From: JBLNDG01 sp050261415
GTDB lineage: Bacteria; Bacillota; Clostridia; Lutisporales; Lutisporaceae
Direction: 5' to 3'
NCBI GenBank assembly: GCA_050261415.1
Contig: JBLNDG010000185.1
Coordinates: 1-11,346 of the forward strand
DNA: 11,346 bases
Position 1 is the first letter of the stretch, and the number at the start of each line of letters is the position of its first letter. The notes below the pieces were generated by a model, which saw only the letters and a list, made by a program, of their open reading frames with translations, was not told where the DNA came from and did not search any database. This document shows, piece after piece, positions 1 to 6,261 of the stretch. A program made the position numbers and the translations under genes.

Positions 1-267
1 CCTCGCAATATCTTTTCCCTACAAACTCACGCTGCTCCCCTCCTTATAATTAAAATAATATTCCACATATGATATATTCTACCAATAATTACATAATCCT
101 TTCTGAAAAATCTAATTATGACACTAAATTTTACTGTCCCATACCACTTGAATATTAAGCAAATCGATGGCTAATGATGGACATGCGTATCGGCTTCTGT
201 TAAAATGTCTGTGTATTCATACTCCTTGGCGTGCGGGGAACAAACCGTTACAGGGTGCAGCAGGAGC
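1..267. other. AT-rich intergenic stretch
   Basis: No convincing coding frame, RNA gene or strong terminator is visible here. The stretch lies downstream of the radical SAM gene. A CAGGAG/CTCCTG hairpin (261-266 with 275-280) spans that gene's stop codon but has no U-tract, so it is a poor terminator candidate. The only other notable signal is the orphan Shine-Dalgarno-like site at 37-45. Confidence 0.5.
37..45 (-). promoter_or_regulatory. Orphan Shine-Dalgarno-like site near the left edge
   Basis: Read on the minus strand this is AAGGAGGGG, a near-perfect ribosome binding site. Six bases later comes GTG, but that frame reads only GTG AGT TTG and then TAG. No other start codon at a suitable distance opens a frame before the window ends. 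The site may belong to a gene whose start is damaged, to a very short leader peptide, or may be chance purine richness. Confidence 0.3.
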
Positions 268-873
268 TTAAAACCTCCTGAAGTATTCATCCTTATAGTC
301 ATATTCACATTCCATTGCTTCATCTATCTCCTGCAGGAGCCTTTCCTTATCCTGCGGAAGGGTTCCCGCCAGGGAATAATAATTGGATGCGTGATTGCTC
401 CTGAATACACATCCGCTCACATTCAGATTCTCAACCAGCAGCCTTGTTTCCTGCATTACCTCTGCAGGAGCAAGAAGCTTCAATTCACCGGTTCCGACCT
501 GGTATTCCATTTCTGTTCCCGGTTCCACCATCAGGGTAAGCAGCCCAAGGTATTGAGGGTCTATCGCACTTATAACCCTGGCAGAATCCAGAGCATGCTC
601 CTTCCATTTATCCTTACCGCCCAACCCTGAGATTACTGTTATGGAAAGCTTAATGCCGGATTCTTTTATTTTCCTGCCTGCTTCAACCATTTCCAGGGAC
701 GTGACACCCTTCTTTACTTTTTCCAGTATTTCTGCGATATCCCTGATTCTGAACCTCTTATCCTTGTACATGCTGCAAAAAGTGCAGCGGTTATGGGAAC
801 AGCCGATAGTAGCTTGTATTATCAGGCTGTAGGCTTCACTCGGAGGTCTGTATATGCTGCCCTCGTATCTCAT
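268..873 (-). pseudogene. Radical SAM protein with internal in-frame deletion
   Basis: The 201-residue product starts and ends like a radical SAM protein of the COG1032-like group. The N-terminus carries GCSHNRCTFC (Cys25, Cys30, Cys33), which would bind the 4Fe-4S cluster used to cleave S-adenosylmethionine. The later part holds an SGIKLSITVISGLGG segment and a VEPGTEME segment, and the C-terminus looks complete. As I recall the family, members are about 290 residues, with about 90 residues of barrel between the FRIR motif (residues 41-44) and the KKGVTS motif (residues 54-59). Here these are nearly adjacent, so the middle of the partial TIM barrel seems to be missing in frame around 715-745. 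The reading frame is open and has a GGGAGA ribosome site, so it may still be translated, but catalysis is doubtful. It is called a pseudogene on this basis; a naturally short variant is the alternative. Substrate unknown. Confidence 0.6.
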
Positions 874-909
874 TCTATCTCTCCCGTCTATATGTTTGCT
901 TTGGTAATT

Positions 910-918
910 ATTATATCA
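910..918 (-). promoter_or_regulatory. Extended -10 promoter for the radical SAM gene
   Basis: The minus strand reads TGATATAAT, a perfect extended -10 element (TG, one base, TATAAT), about 40 bases before the ATG. The -35 region is a T-rich run without a good TTGACA match, which is tolerated when the extended -10 is present. It sits directly after the terminator of the upstream gene. Confidence 0.55.
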
Positions 919-927
919 AAAATTGTC

Positions 928-965
928 TCAAAAAAAATCAAAACCGGGTCGCAGGATGACTCGGT
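928..965 (-). terminator. Intrinsic terminator of the 114-residue protein gene
   Basis: On the minus strand an eight-base stem (one A/C mismatch) forms from 958-965 and 943-950 around a seven-base loop. It is followed by a long T-rich tract (complement of 928-942). It lies just past the stop codon at 987 and separates that gene from the radical SAM gene. Confidence 0.7.
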
Positions 966-986
966 GTATCATTTGTATATCAGCTT

Positions 987-1331
987 TTATGCTTGCTCCG
1001 GTATAATGCTCCCGCAGAAATTAAAAGCTTCACAATCATCATAGGGTATGCCGCCGATGCTTTCGATAGCCGTACGGGAATCAGGCAGAATGGATTCAAT
1101 TATTTTTTTGCTTCTCATTACGGTAAACATATCATTTGTATGTAAAACAGCTTTATAAAACCCATTACCGGATGCCCTTGATATTTCAACTCCTATGTTC
1201 AGATAATCAAATCTGTCCCTGATTGTCTGCCCCGCACTTTCCATCAATGCTTCCGGTACCAGAATGCTTATGATTGATTCGTCGCTGCTGTATTCTACCG
1301 TCTCTTCCTTGTTTTTACTGCTAAAAATCAT
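987..1331 (-). CDS. Hypothetical protein, 114 residues
   Basis: I do not recognise this protein. The ATG is preceded by AGGGAGGTG at good spacing, and the gene is framed by a promoter-like region upstream and an intrinsic terminator downstream, so it is very likely a real single-gene unit. The product looks soluble, with no signal peptide or membrane segment. After a charged N-terminus (residues 1-18) an alternating strand/helix pattern begins with SIISILVPEALMESAG. Two cysteines (C100 in DDCEAF and C106 in FCGS) lie close together near the C-terminus, and SIGGIPYDDCEAFN could be a turn-rich motif. No catalytic signature is evident. The upstream neighbour on the same strand has its own terminator, so co-transcription is unlikely. 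Confidence 0.75.
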   Translation of the reverse strand: MIFSSKNKEETVEYSSDESIISILVPEALMESAGQTIRDRFDYLNIGVEISRASGNGFYKAVLHTNDMFTVMRSKKIIESILPDSRTAIESIGGIPYDDCEAFNFCGSIIPEQA

Positions 1332-1355
1332 ATTACACCTCCCTTAAAAAATATA

Positions 1356-1393
1356 TTAACAATTATACATTAAAATCATTACAAAATTGTTAA
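1356..1393 (-). promoter_or_regulatory. Promoter/operator region of the 114-residue protein gene
   Basis: A perfect nine-base inverted repeat, TTAACAATT (1356-1364) and AATTGTTAA (1385-1393), encloses a TATAAT hexamer (complement of 1362-1367) about 30 bases before the ATG. A related GTTACAATT occurs at about 1411-1419. This arrangement suits repressor binding over a promoter, but no good -35 is visible and AT-rich DNA yields such repeats easily. Confidence 0.35.
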
Positions 1394-1434
1394 GATATTG
1401 TTTAAATTCTGTTACAATTTACAAAACATGGAAA

Positions 1435-1456
1435 ATGAGATAGCTTCCTATCTCAT
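1435..1456 (-). terminator. Intrinsic terminator overlapping the YjcQ-like stop codon
   Basis: A perfect nine-base stem ATGAGATAG/CTATCTCAT closes a four-base loop and, on the minus strand, runs into TTTTCC. The TGA stop of the upstream gene (1453-1455) lies inside the first arm, so a ribosome terminating there could affect hairpin folding. Confidence 0.65.
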
Positions 1457-1719
1457 CCCTCACATTTCCTGCATTCTTCCCTCAGGAGCACTTCCCCGTG
1501 AAAGGTAATCGCCGCATTGGTCAGCAGCACTGACTTTCTGCCATCTGCAGCTTTTATTATAAACGCATCCCTGATAAGTTCCTTTCTAAGCATTGCTTCT
1601 ATTATCGTAACAAACTCTTCCATTGTTGCTTCTATTTCCCTGGACTCAGGTATGTCACCCTCCTTTATCCTTTTCAGTATCTTGCAGATTACATCACAGA
1701 TCACGAGGTTTTTATCCAC
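1453..1719 (-). CDS. Small YjcQ-like winged-helix protein
   Basis: The product is 88 residues. The frame opens at GTG 1728, but that codon is part of the ribosome site AAGGAGGTG. The in-frame GTG at 1719, eight bases after AAGGAGG, is the better start and gives a protein beginning M(V)DKNLVICDVICKILK. The helix-helix-hairpin layout resembles the YjcQ family of small winged-helix proteins: ILKRIKEGDIPES, then a helix with MEEFVTIIEAMLRKELI, then a strand and an LTNAAITFHGEVLL segment, where YjcQ has a similar ...LTEKGENYL. Those proteins are often phage-linked and of unknown role, and no phage gene is seen nearby. The C-terminus ends CRKCEG, with two cysteines three apart. Family assignment is from memory of the pattern and is tentative; that it is a gene is well supported. 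Confidence 0.6.
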   Translation of the reverse strand: MDKNLVICDVICKILKRIKEGDIPESREIEATMEEFVTIIEAMLRKELIRDAFIIKAADGRKSVLLTNAAITFHGEVLLREECRKCEG

Positions 1720-1798
1720 ATAAAACACCTCCTTGTTTATAATTCCGCAAAATTTTCAGTCTTCCTTATCAATATTATCGGCAGAAATGAATAAAAAT

Positions 1799-1813
1799 AG
1801 AGCTTTAGGCTCT
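1799..1813 (-). terminator. Weak hairpin with T-rich tail
   Basis: On the minus strand AGAGC-loop-GCTCT (five-base stem) is followed by ATTTTTATT. It is short, but it is the only hairpin between htrA and the YjcQ-like gene that is followed by a real T-tract, so it may be the final terminator of the regulator-kinase-htrA unit. Confidence 0.35.
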
Positions 1814-1832
1814 GGAATTTGATGGTGACATA

Positions 1833-1901
1833 GCTTAAGAAAGCAGCCATGTATGGCTTGGTATACACATACTTGGCAATAACATGGCTGCTTTCTTAAG
1901 C
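1833..1901. repeat. Perfect 20-base inverted repeat with 29-base loop
   Basis: Arms at 1833-1852 and 1882-1901 are exact reverse complements, beginning GCTTAAGAAAGCAGCCATGT. The loop (1853-1881) is 29 bases. No T-tract follows on either strand, so a simple terminator is unlikely. It may be a stable mRNA 3' structure downstream of htrA, a small RNA part, or the remnant of a palindromic mobile element. Confidence 0.75.
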
Positions 1902-1912
1902 AATTATATAAA

Positions 1913-1968
1913 CGAATGGTATGTTGTATGCTGATAAGAGGGGCATGTTTTGGTACACATACCATTCG
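1913..1968 (-). repeat. Second long-loop hairpin downstream of htrA
   Basis: Arms CGAATGGTATGT (1913-1924) and its exact complement (1957-1968) enclose 32 bases. With one bulged base the stem extends into an A-run on one side and TTTA on the other. On the minus strand it lies about 25 bases after the htrA stop and is followed by TTTATATAATT, so it could act as a terminator or 3' stabiliser for the htrA message. Its loop/arm sequence resembles that of the hairpin at 1833-1901 (see findings). Confidence 0.55.
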
Positions 1969-1993
1969 GTTTTCTTTTGGTTTATAGTAATTA

Positions 1994-3295
1994 TTAGTTG
2001 CTTTCTGCAAGCTTTACAGATACTGTGTTTGTCTTGTCGAGCTGGTCGTAAATTTCCACCTTTACTACGTCCCCGACCTTATGTTTCCTTACTATGGCAG
2101 TAAGGTCTTCAATAGTCAGCACTTTTTGTCCGTCAACTTTTGTTATTATATCACCCTTCTGTATACCAGCCCTGTCAGCGCCGCTGTAGGATACGACACC
2201 GGCTACATATACACCCTGGGGAATATTGTACCTCTGTGCATCCTCCTTGCTTATTGTAGCACCCTGTATACCAAGGTACGGCCTTGCTATCTTCTTGTTG
2301 GCTATAAGCTCCTGGATAATAGGTTTTGCTTCATTTATAGGAATTGAAAAGCCCATTCCCTCAACCTGGGTTTCAGCAAGCTTAAGTGTATTTATTCCGA
2401 TTACCTGTCCCTGGCTGTTTACAAGGGCGCCTCCGCTGTTTCCGGGGTTTATTGCAGCATCTGTCTGGATAAGCTTCATCGTTCTGTCTTCGACGTTGAT
2501 TTCCCTGTTAAGTCCGCTTATTATGCCTGCTGTTACCGAGCCTGCATACTCTGTACCCATAGGACTACCTATAGCTACTGCCAGTTCTCCTACTTCAAGC
2601 TTGGAGGAATCACCCAGCTCTGCGTATGGCAAGCCTTTTTCGTTTACCTGTATTACTGCAAGGTCTGTCGCCGGATCCTTGCCTATCAGTGTCGCCGGGA
2701 GTTCCTTGCCGGTGCTCAATACTACTGTTATGTTCTTGGCACCATCAACAACATGGTTGTTAGTTACAATGTGACCTTGATCATCTATTATAATTCCGGA
2801 GCCTGTGCCTGAGCCTTCAACTACGTCCCCGAAGAAGCTGACTGCTTGTGTTTTTAATTTGATTGCCACTATAGAAGGTGTAACCTTTTTTGCAATAGGA
2901 ACAACCGGTGAAACTGTGCCGTTATATACTATTTTGGTATTATCAATACCTGCTGCATATACCTTGTTGGATTCATTTGACAAATTTGGCCAGAAATTAT
3001 CCATACCGTATCCGAAGGCTGTTCCCAGAGCCAATCCGGCAGCCAGGACAAGTGCTACAAATTTCCTCGAAGTACCTTTGTGTTTCTTCTCAATTACCTC
3101 CCTGTAGAACCTTTCCTGTGTCCCGGTATCCATAGGAATCTCTTCCACAGGTATCTCCTCCATCGGAATTTCTTCTGCCACAGCTTCTTCTGAAAAAACA
3201 TCTTCCTCTGGAGTTTTTTCTGTATGTTCATCTGTGCCGAAATCTATTTTGTTGTTTTCACTTAAAAAATCATCTTCATTAAAAAAATCGCTCAT
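1994..3295 (-). CDS. htrA: Membrane-anchored HtrA/DegP-like serine protease
   Basis: This 433-residue protein is a trypsin-like envelope protease that degrades or refolds damaged exported proteins. Residues 1-77 form an acidic cytoplasmic tail containing three EEIP repeats (41-55). Residues 79-97 are a single membrane anchor. The protease domain runs from about 130 to 330 with the full triad: His181 in TNNHVVDG, Asp211 in DPATDLAV and Ser287 in NPGNSGGA. One PDZ domain (about 338-430, starting RPYLGIQG) follows. Length and layout match Gram-positive membrane-tethered HtrA. The start has AGGGAGG eight bases upstream. The gene is third after the response regulator and kinase, 80 bases behind the kinase stop, with a probable promoter and regulator-binding repeat of its own in that gap. 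This suggests direct control by the linked two-component system in response to envelope stress (inference). Confidence 0.97.
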   Translation of the reverse strand: MSDFFNEDDFLSENNKIDFGTDEHTEKTPEEDVFSEEAVAEEIPMEEIPVEEIPMDTGTQERFYREVIEKKHKGTSRKFVALVLAAGLALGTAFGYGMDNFWPNLSNESNKVYAAGIDNTKIVYNGTVSPVVPIAKKVTPSIVAIKLKTQAVSFFGDVVEGSGTGSGIIIDDQGHIVTNNHVVDGAKNITVVLSTGKELPATLIGKDPATDLAVIQVNEKGLPYAELGDSSKLEVGELAVAIGSPMGTEYAGSVTAGIISGLNREINVEDRTMKLIQTDAAINPGNSGGALVNSQGQVIGINTLKLAETQVEGMGFSIPINEAKPIIQELIANKKIARPYLGIQGATISKEDAQRYNIPQGVYVAGVVSYSGADRAGIQKGDIITKVDGQKVLTIEDLTAIVRKHKVGDVVKVEIYDQLDKTNTVSVKLAESN

Positions 3296-3330
3296 AAGTT
3301 TATCCTCCCTTTGTTTTAGCTTACATACTA

Positions 3331-3370
3331 AGCATAAAACAAAGTTTTGAATAAATTATGAACAAATTGT
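3331..3370 (-). promoter_or_regulatory. htrA promoter with 11-base tandem operator
   Basis: Two adjoining 11-base units, GAATAAATTAT (3349-3359) and GAACAAATTGT (3360-3370), match at 9 of 11 positions. An 11-base period is the usual spacing for tandem binding by OmpR/PhoB-type regulators. On the minus strand a TATGCT hexamer (3331-3336), a plausible -10, lies 12 bases past the repeats, so the repeats cover the -35 position as in PhoB-activated promoters. The regulator encoded two genes upstream is the obvious candidate to bind here. Confidence 0.5.
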
Positions 3371-3375
3371 AAACA

Positions 3376-4785
3376 TTACGCTTTTTCAGCCGTAAAAATA
3401 AATTTTACGCGGTCTTCTCCGCTCTCAGCCCATATTTTTTCGCCAAGTAAGCTTGTAATCTCCTTGACAATTGAAAGTCCAAGGCCGAAGCCGCTTCTAA
3501 ATTCTCCTCTTGAGGTGTCGCCTTTGTGAAATCTCTCCCAGACTTTTTTCAGTTCTTCCGTATCTATCGTTGCTCCTGTATTCATCACTTCCAGTAGTAC
3601 TTTACTGCCTTTGCAGCTGGTCCCAATTGCAATTTCCCTGCTTTCGGGCGTAAATTTTATGGCATTATCCAAAAGATTAGAAATTACCCTCTCAATTAAG
3701 TCCTGATCTGACAACACAAAGGTCTTTTCATCAAACAAGTGAAGGGTAACATCCAGCTTTTTTTCTGTTATTCTCTGTTCAAAGGAAATCAGCTTTCTTC
3801 TAATCACTTCATTAATCTCGAAAACGGCTTTTTTGACCTCTATTTTTCCCTGCTGGATATTATTTAGCTCCAGGAGTTCATTGGTTATCTTTATGAGTCT
3901 CTTGCTCTCATCCAGCACTATCTCCATATAGTGCCGCTGTTTATCCTCGGGAATGGTACCGTCCAATATGCCTTCTATAAAACCGCGGATTGAAGTCATA
4001 GGGGAACGAAGGTCATGGGATATGTTTGCTATAAGGTTCCTCCTGTTCTCTTCTATTCTCTCCAAAGACTCAGCCATATGGTTGAAGCTTTCAGCCAACT
4101 CTTCAATTTCATCGCGGGTATCTATTTTCAAACGTTTTTGAAACTCACCGCCGGCAATAACTTTCGCCGCTTCGCTTATCTCCTTTAGCGGATCGGAAAT
4201 CCGCTTTATCTGTATATACAAAATTCCATAAGCTATTGCAATGGACAAAAGTATTGCCCATAATGTAAGCCTGTATATCTCCCTCAAGGTTTTCTGTATC
4301 TCCGCAAGAGATGCATGTACCAGTACACCGCCGGCAAAGCTGCCGTTGACAAGAACAGGATATCCAATAGAAAGGGAAGGTTCTCCAAGCATGTTGTCAA
4401 ATTTTCCGCGCTCCTCCAGGCTATTCCCATGAGAAAGTGCATCGAGCTTAGCTGCATCGATTTTTTCACCTAACAAACGCGTTTCATTAGAACCTGATAC
4501 AGCAATAATAATCCCTTTACTATTAACTACCCAGATATGGGCATTGAGGAATTTGTCCAATACCCGCAGATCATCAGCAAGTTTTCCCGAATCAGGGCTC
4601 CTGAGGTATAACACTGTCGCTGCCTCTTCGGCGACTGTCCTGCCCTGCTCATACAGAAGCTCCTTTCTGTTTTCTATAAAATACTGGTCAAATACCTTGA
4701 ACAGCATAATGGCCAAAATTCCAAAACCTATTATAATTGCTATCCCGTAAGTTATAAAAAGTTTTTTTCGTATACTGTTTTTCAT
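3376..4785 (-). CDS. Sensor histidine kinase (HAMP-HisKA-HATPase)
   Basis: The product is 469 residues. It senses an extracytoplasmic signal and phosphorylates the partner regulator. Residues 10-29 form the first membrane helix, about 30-170 an extracytoplasmic sensor region, and 172-192 the second helix. A HAMP linker follows. His257 in NISHDLRSPM is the phospho-acceptor, the N-box is NLLDNA (370-374), and GFGLGLS (432-438) is the ATP-lid glycine motif. The G1 box reads NTGATID with Asn instead of the usual Asp, a substitution I recall in other active kinases of this type. The open frame extends to 4836, but a GAGGTG ribosome site favours the ATG at 4785 (or 4788), at the regulator's stop codon. 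The resulting 1-4 base overlap indicates translational coupling with the regulator. The ligand is unknown. Confidence 0.95.
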   Translation of the reverse strand: MKNSIRKKLFITYGIAIIIGFGILAIMLFKVFDQYFIENRKELLYEQGRTVAEEAATVLYLRSPDSGKLADDLRVLDKFLNAHIWVVNSKGIIIAVSGSNETRLLGEKIDAAKLDALSHGNSLEERGKFDNMLGEPSLSIGYPVLVNGSFAGGVLVHASLAEIQKTLREIYRLTLWAILLSIAIAYGILYIQIKRISDPLKEISEAAKVIAGGEFQKRLKIDTRDEIEELAESFNHMAESLERIEENRRNLIANISHDLRSPMTSIRGFIEGILDGTIPEDKQRHYMEIVLDESKRLIKITNELLELNNIQQGKIEVKKAVFEINEVIRRKLISFEQRITEKKLDVTLHLFDEKTFVLSDQDLIERVISNLLDNAIKFTPESREIAIGTSCKGSKVLLEVMNTGATIDTEELKKVWERFHKGDTSRGEFRSGFGLGLSIVKEITSLLGEKIWAESGEDRVKFIFTAEKA

Positions 4786-5465
4786 CATTTCACCTCGAAC
4801 TTGTAACCGACTCCCCAAACAGTCTTTATCTCCCACCTGTCCTCTTCACCGCTGTATTTTTCCCTGAGCCTTTTAACATGCACATCTACCGTCCTTGTAT
4901 CCCCCATAAAGTCATAGCCCCAAACCTTCTCCAAAAGCTGCTCCCTGGTAAAAACCTGGTTAGGATGGCTTGCAAGGAAATAGAACAATTCAAGCTCCTT
5001 TGGCGGAATTTCTGTCTTCTTGCCATGGAACGTGATGCTGTAATCACTTTTATTTATCACAAGGTTTGAATAAACAACTTCTTCTGTCGGAGCTTCCGTG
5101 CTGATAGTCCTCCTGAGCACAGCCTTTACCCTGGCAATAAGTTCCTTGGGCTCAAAAGGCTTTACAAGATAATCATCTGCACCCAGTTCAAGCCCCAGTA
5201 CTTTGTCAAAGGTTTCACCTCTGGCTGTCAGCATTATTACCGGAATAGCACTTATCTTTCTTACCTGCTTGCAAACTTCATATCCGTTCATCTCCGGCAG
5301 CATTATATCAAGTACTATAAGGTCCGGCGTCCATGAATGAAATTCCTCAAGGGCACTTTTACCCGAATAGGCTGTCCTCACTTCATACTCCTCTTTTTCA
5401 AGATACAGCCTTATAAGTTCGGCAATATTGTAGTCATCGTCAACAACAAGTATCTTTCTTTTCAT
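4785..5465 (-). CDS. OmpR/PhoB-family response regulator
   Basis: The 226-residue DNA-binding regulator is the partner of the downstream kinase. The receiver domain (1-118) has the acidic pair Asp10/Asp11, the phospho-acceptor Asp53 in VLDIMLPEMNG, Thr80 in MLTARG and Lys102 in LVKPFEP. The winged-helix output domain (about 128-226) contains LELFYFLASHPNQVFTREQL and the RTVDVHVKRLR recognition-helix region, ending GVGYKFEVK. All key residues are present, so phosphorylation-dependent DNA binding is expected. The start is preceded by GGCGGGG eight bases upstream. Two ATG codons directly after that site read ATG ATG TTA TGA and overlap the true start, but they are too close to the site to be good starts themselves. 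The likely targets are its own operon and htrA, given the tandem operator upstream of htrA. Confidence 0.96.
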   Translation of the reverse strand: MKRKILVVDDDYNIAELIRLYLEKEEYEVRTAYSGKSALEEFHSWTPDLIVLDIMLPEMNGYEVCKQVRKISAIPVIMLTARGETFDKVLGLELGADDYLVKPFEPKELIARVKAVLRRTISTEAPTEEVVYSNLVINKSDYSITFHGKKTEIPPKELELFYFLASHPNQVFTREQLLEKVWGYDFMGDTRTVDVHVKRLREKYSGEEDRWEIKTVWGVGYKFEVK

Positions 5466-5483
5466 AACATCATCCCCGCCGAT

Positions 5484-5505
5484 TAAAAAAGTCTTTTTTT
5501 AATAA
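5484..5505 (-). repeat. AT-rich hairpin in the regulator leader
   Basis: ATTAAAAAA (5484-5492) and TTTTTTAAT (5497-5505) are exact complements around a four-base loop, between the predicted promoter and the start of the response regulator gene. With only A/T pairs it is weak. It could be a leader structure or simply AT-rich sequence. Confidence 0.3.
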
Positions 5506-5516
5506 TACCTCATGAA

Positions 5517-5545
5517 ATAGTAATAGACAAGATTAGTCTATCCAA
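5517..5545 (-). promoter_or_regulatory. Promoter of the two-component operon with a dyad in its spacer
   Basis: On the minus strand TTGGAT (5540-5545) resembles a -35 box, and an AT-rich hexamer starting TA lies 17 bases downstream as a -10. The spacer holds a six-base dyad, ATAGAC (5523-5528) with GTCTAT (5536-5541), separated by seven bases. A dyad in this position suits a repressor or a MerR-type activator. Confidence is moderate for the promoter and low for the operator. Confidence 0.4.
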
Positions 5546-5564
5546 ACAGCCGTTCAGGCTATGG

Positions 5565-5597
5565 AAAAAGCAGGCCGCATCCGCACACCTGCTTTTC
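5565..5597 (-). terminator. Intrinsic terminator after the membrane protein gene
   Basis: Arms AAAAGCAGG (5566-5574) and CCTGCTTTT (5588-5596) are exact complements with a 13-base loop. On the minus strand the stem ends in a five-T run. It sits shortly after the stop codon at 5606 and upstream of the two-component promoter, so the two units are transcriptionally separate. Confidence 0.75.
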
Positions 5598-5605
5598 TGT
5601 ACTAA

Positions 5606-6109
5606 TTATTTCCTTGTCCCCGTACCCTTGCCGACCAATATAAATACACCGATCAGCACAAGTATTACAGGAAATATGATGCTGTAATTCAACCATGTAA
5701 GAATACTGCCGAATACCATCATTCCGAAGGATACAAAAGCTATGATGGTTAAAATTGAAATCGGTATTAAAAGTCCGGGCTGCCTGTTGCTGAACAAGTA
5801 CAACTGGGCAAGTCCGATTGCAACCGATAGTATATAAACCGGCCAGGTGTATTCTGCAAAATGCCAACCTGTAAAGGTTTCAAAGAAGAACAGCAGCCCT
5901 ATTGTTGTAAGTATGCCGCCAGGCACCAGTAATCCGGCGTTCCTGCCGCCCATGAAAAAGCTTGCTTCAAAGACCAGTCCGGGTATCAGTACAAACAAAG
6001 GCCAAAAGTATTCCATGCTGAAAAAGTTGAAATTGAAATATTGGTTCGAAAACAGCAGTGCTCCGATAACTATAAGTGCTGTCCCCAGATAAATATTGCG
6101 TCTGTCCAT
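5606..6109 (-). CDS. Triplicated-repeat membrane protein (LiaI/LiaF-type region)
   Basis: The 167-residue product is almost entirely hydrophobic, with about six membrane-spanning segments and a short basic tail. It reads as three similar units of about 45-50 residues (roughly 6-51, 60-106 and 112-160). Each has a glycine-containing helix, a short aromatic loop, then a WP/FP turn and a second helix: ALIVIGALLF...YFWPLFVLIPGL; GILTTIGLLFF...EYTWPVYIL; SILTIIAFVSF...IIFPVILVLIG. This is the pattern of the LiaI-LiaF-like transmembrane region (DUF5668), which occurs in cell-envelope stress proteins. The start has GAGGTT six bases upstream. It lies next to the two-component/htrA cluster on the same strand but has its own terminator. 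A role in envelope stress is an inference from family and position. Confidence 0.75.
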   Translation of the reverse strand: MDRRNIYLGTALIVIGALLFSNQYFNFNFFSMEYFWPLFVLIPGLVFEASFFMGGRNAGLLVPGGILTTIGLLFFFETFTGWHFAEYTWPVYILSVAIGLAQLYLFSNRQPGLLIPISILTIIAFVSFGMMVFGSILTWLNYSIIFPVILVLIGVFILVGKGTGTRK

Positions 6110-6261
6110 TTTATAACCTCCAAAATATAATAGCTTAACATCCCGATTTTGTCTTTCATATCTTTATACGGAATTACTCCATTAAAGTCTGCAAAAAGTG
6201 GCATTTTTTTATTATCCATTCATGGTCCCGCCGCATAAACTGATATGAGGAGGTGTATTCC

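Noticed and set aside
261..280. Hairpin at the radical SAM stop codon as terminator
   Set aside because: Six-base stem without a T-run on the minus strand.
205..630. Open plus-strand frame of 141 codons
   Set aside because: It runs antisense to the radical SAM gene, has no ribosome site and its composition is unlike a real protein.
1720..1728. GTG 1728 as start of the YjcQ-like protein
   Set aside because: The codon is part of the AAGGAGGTG ribosome site itself, so translation must begin downstream.
1756..2010. 84-codon minus-strand frame across the twin hairpins
   Set aside because: It spans both inverted repeats and the htrA 3' end, lacks a ribosome site and is better explained as non-coding.
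4786..4836. Upstream start of the histidine kinase, adding 17 residues
   Set aside because: It lies 52 bases inside the regulator gene with no suitable ribosome site; the ATG pair at the regulator stop codon fits GAGGTG.
6253..6261. GTG 6253 as start of ymaF
   Set aside because: It overlaps the GAGGAGGTG ribosome site; the ATG at 6262 has ideal spacing.
6190..6261. Sporulation-type promoter (CATAAACT) before ymaF
   Set aside because: The -10-like match exists but no matching -35 element for sigma-E or sigma-K lies at the right distance.
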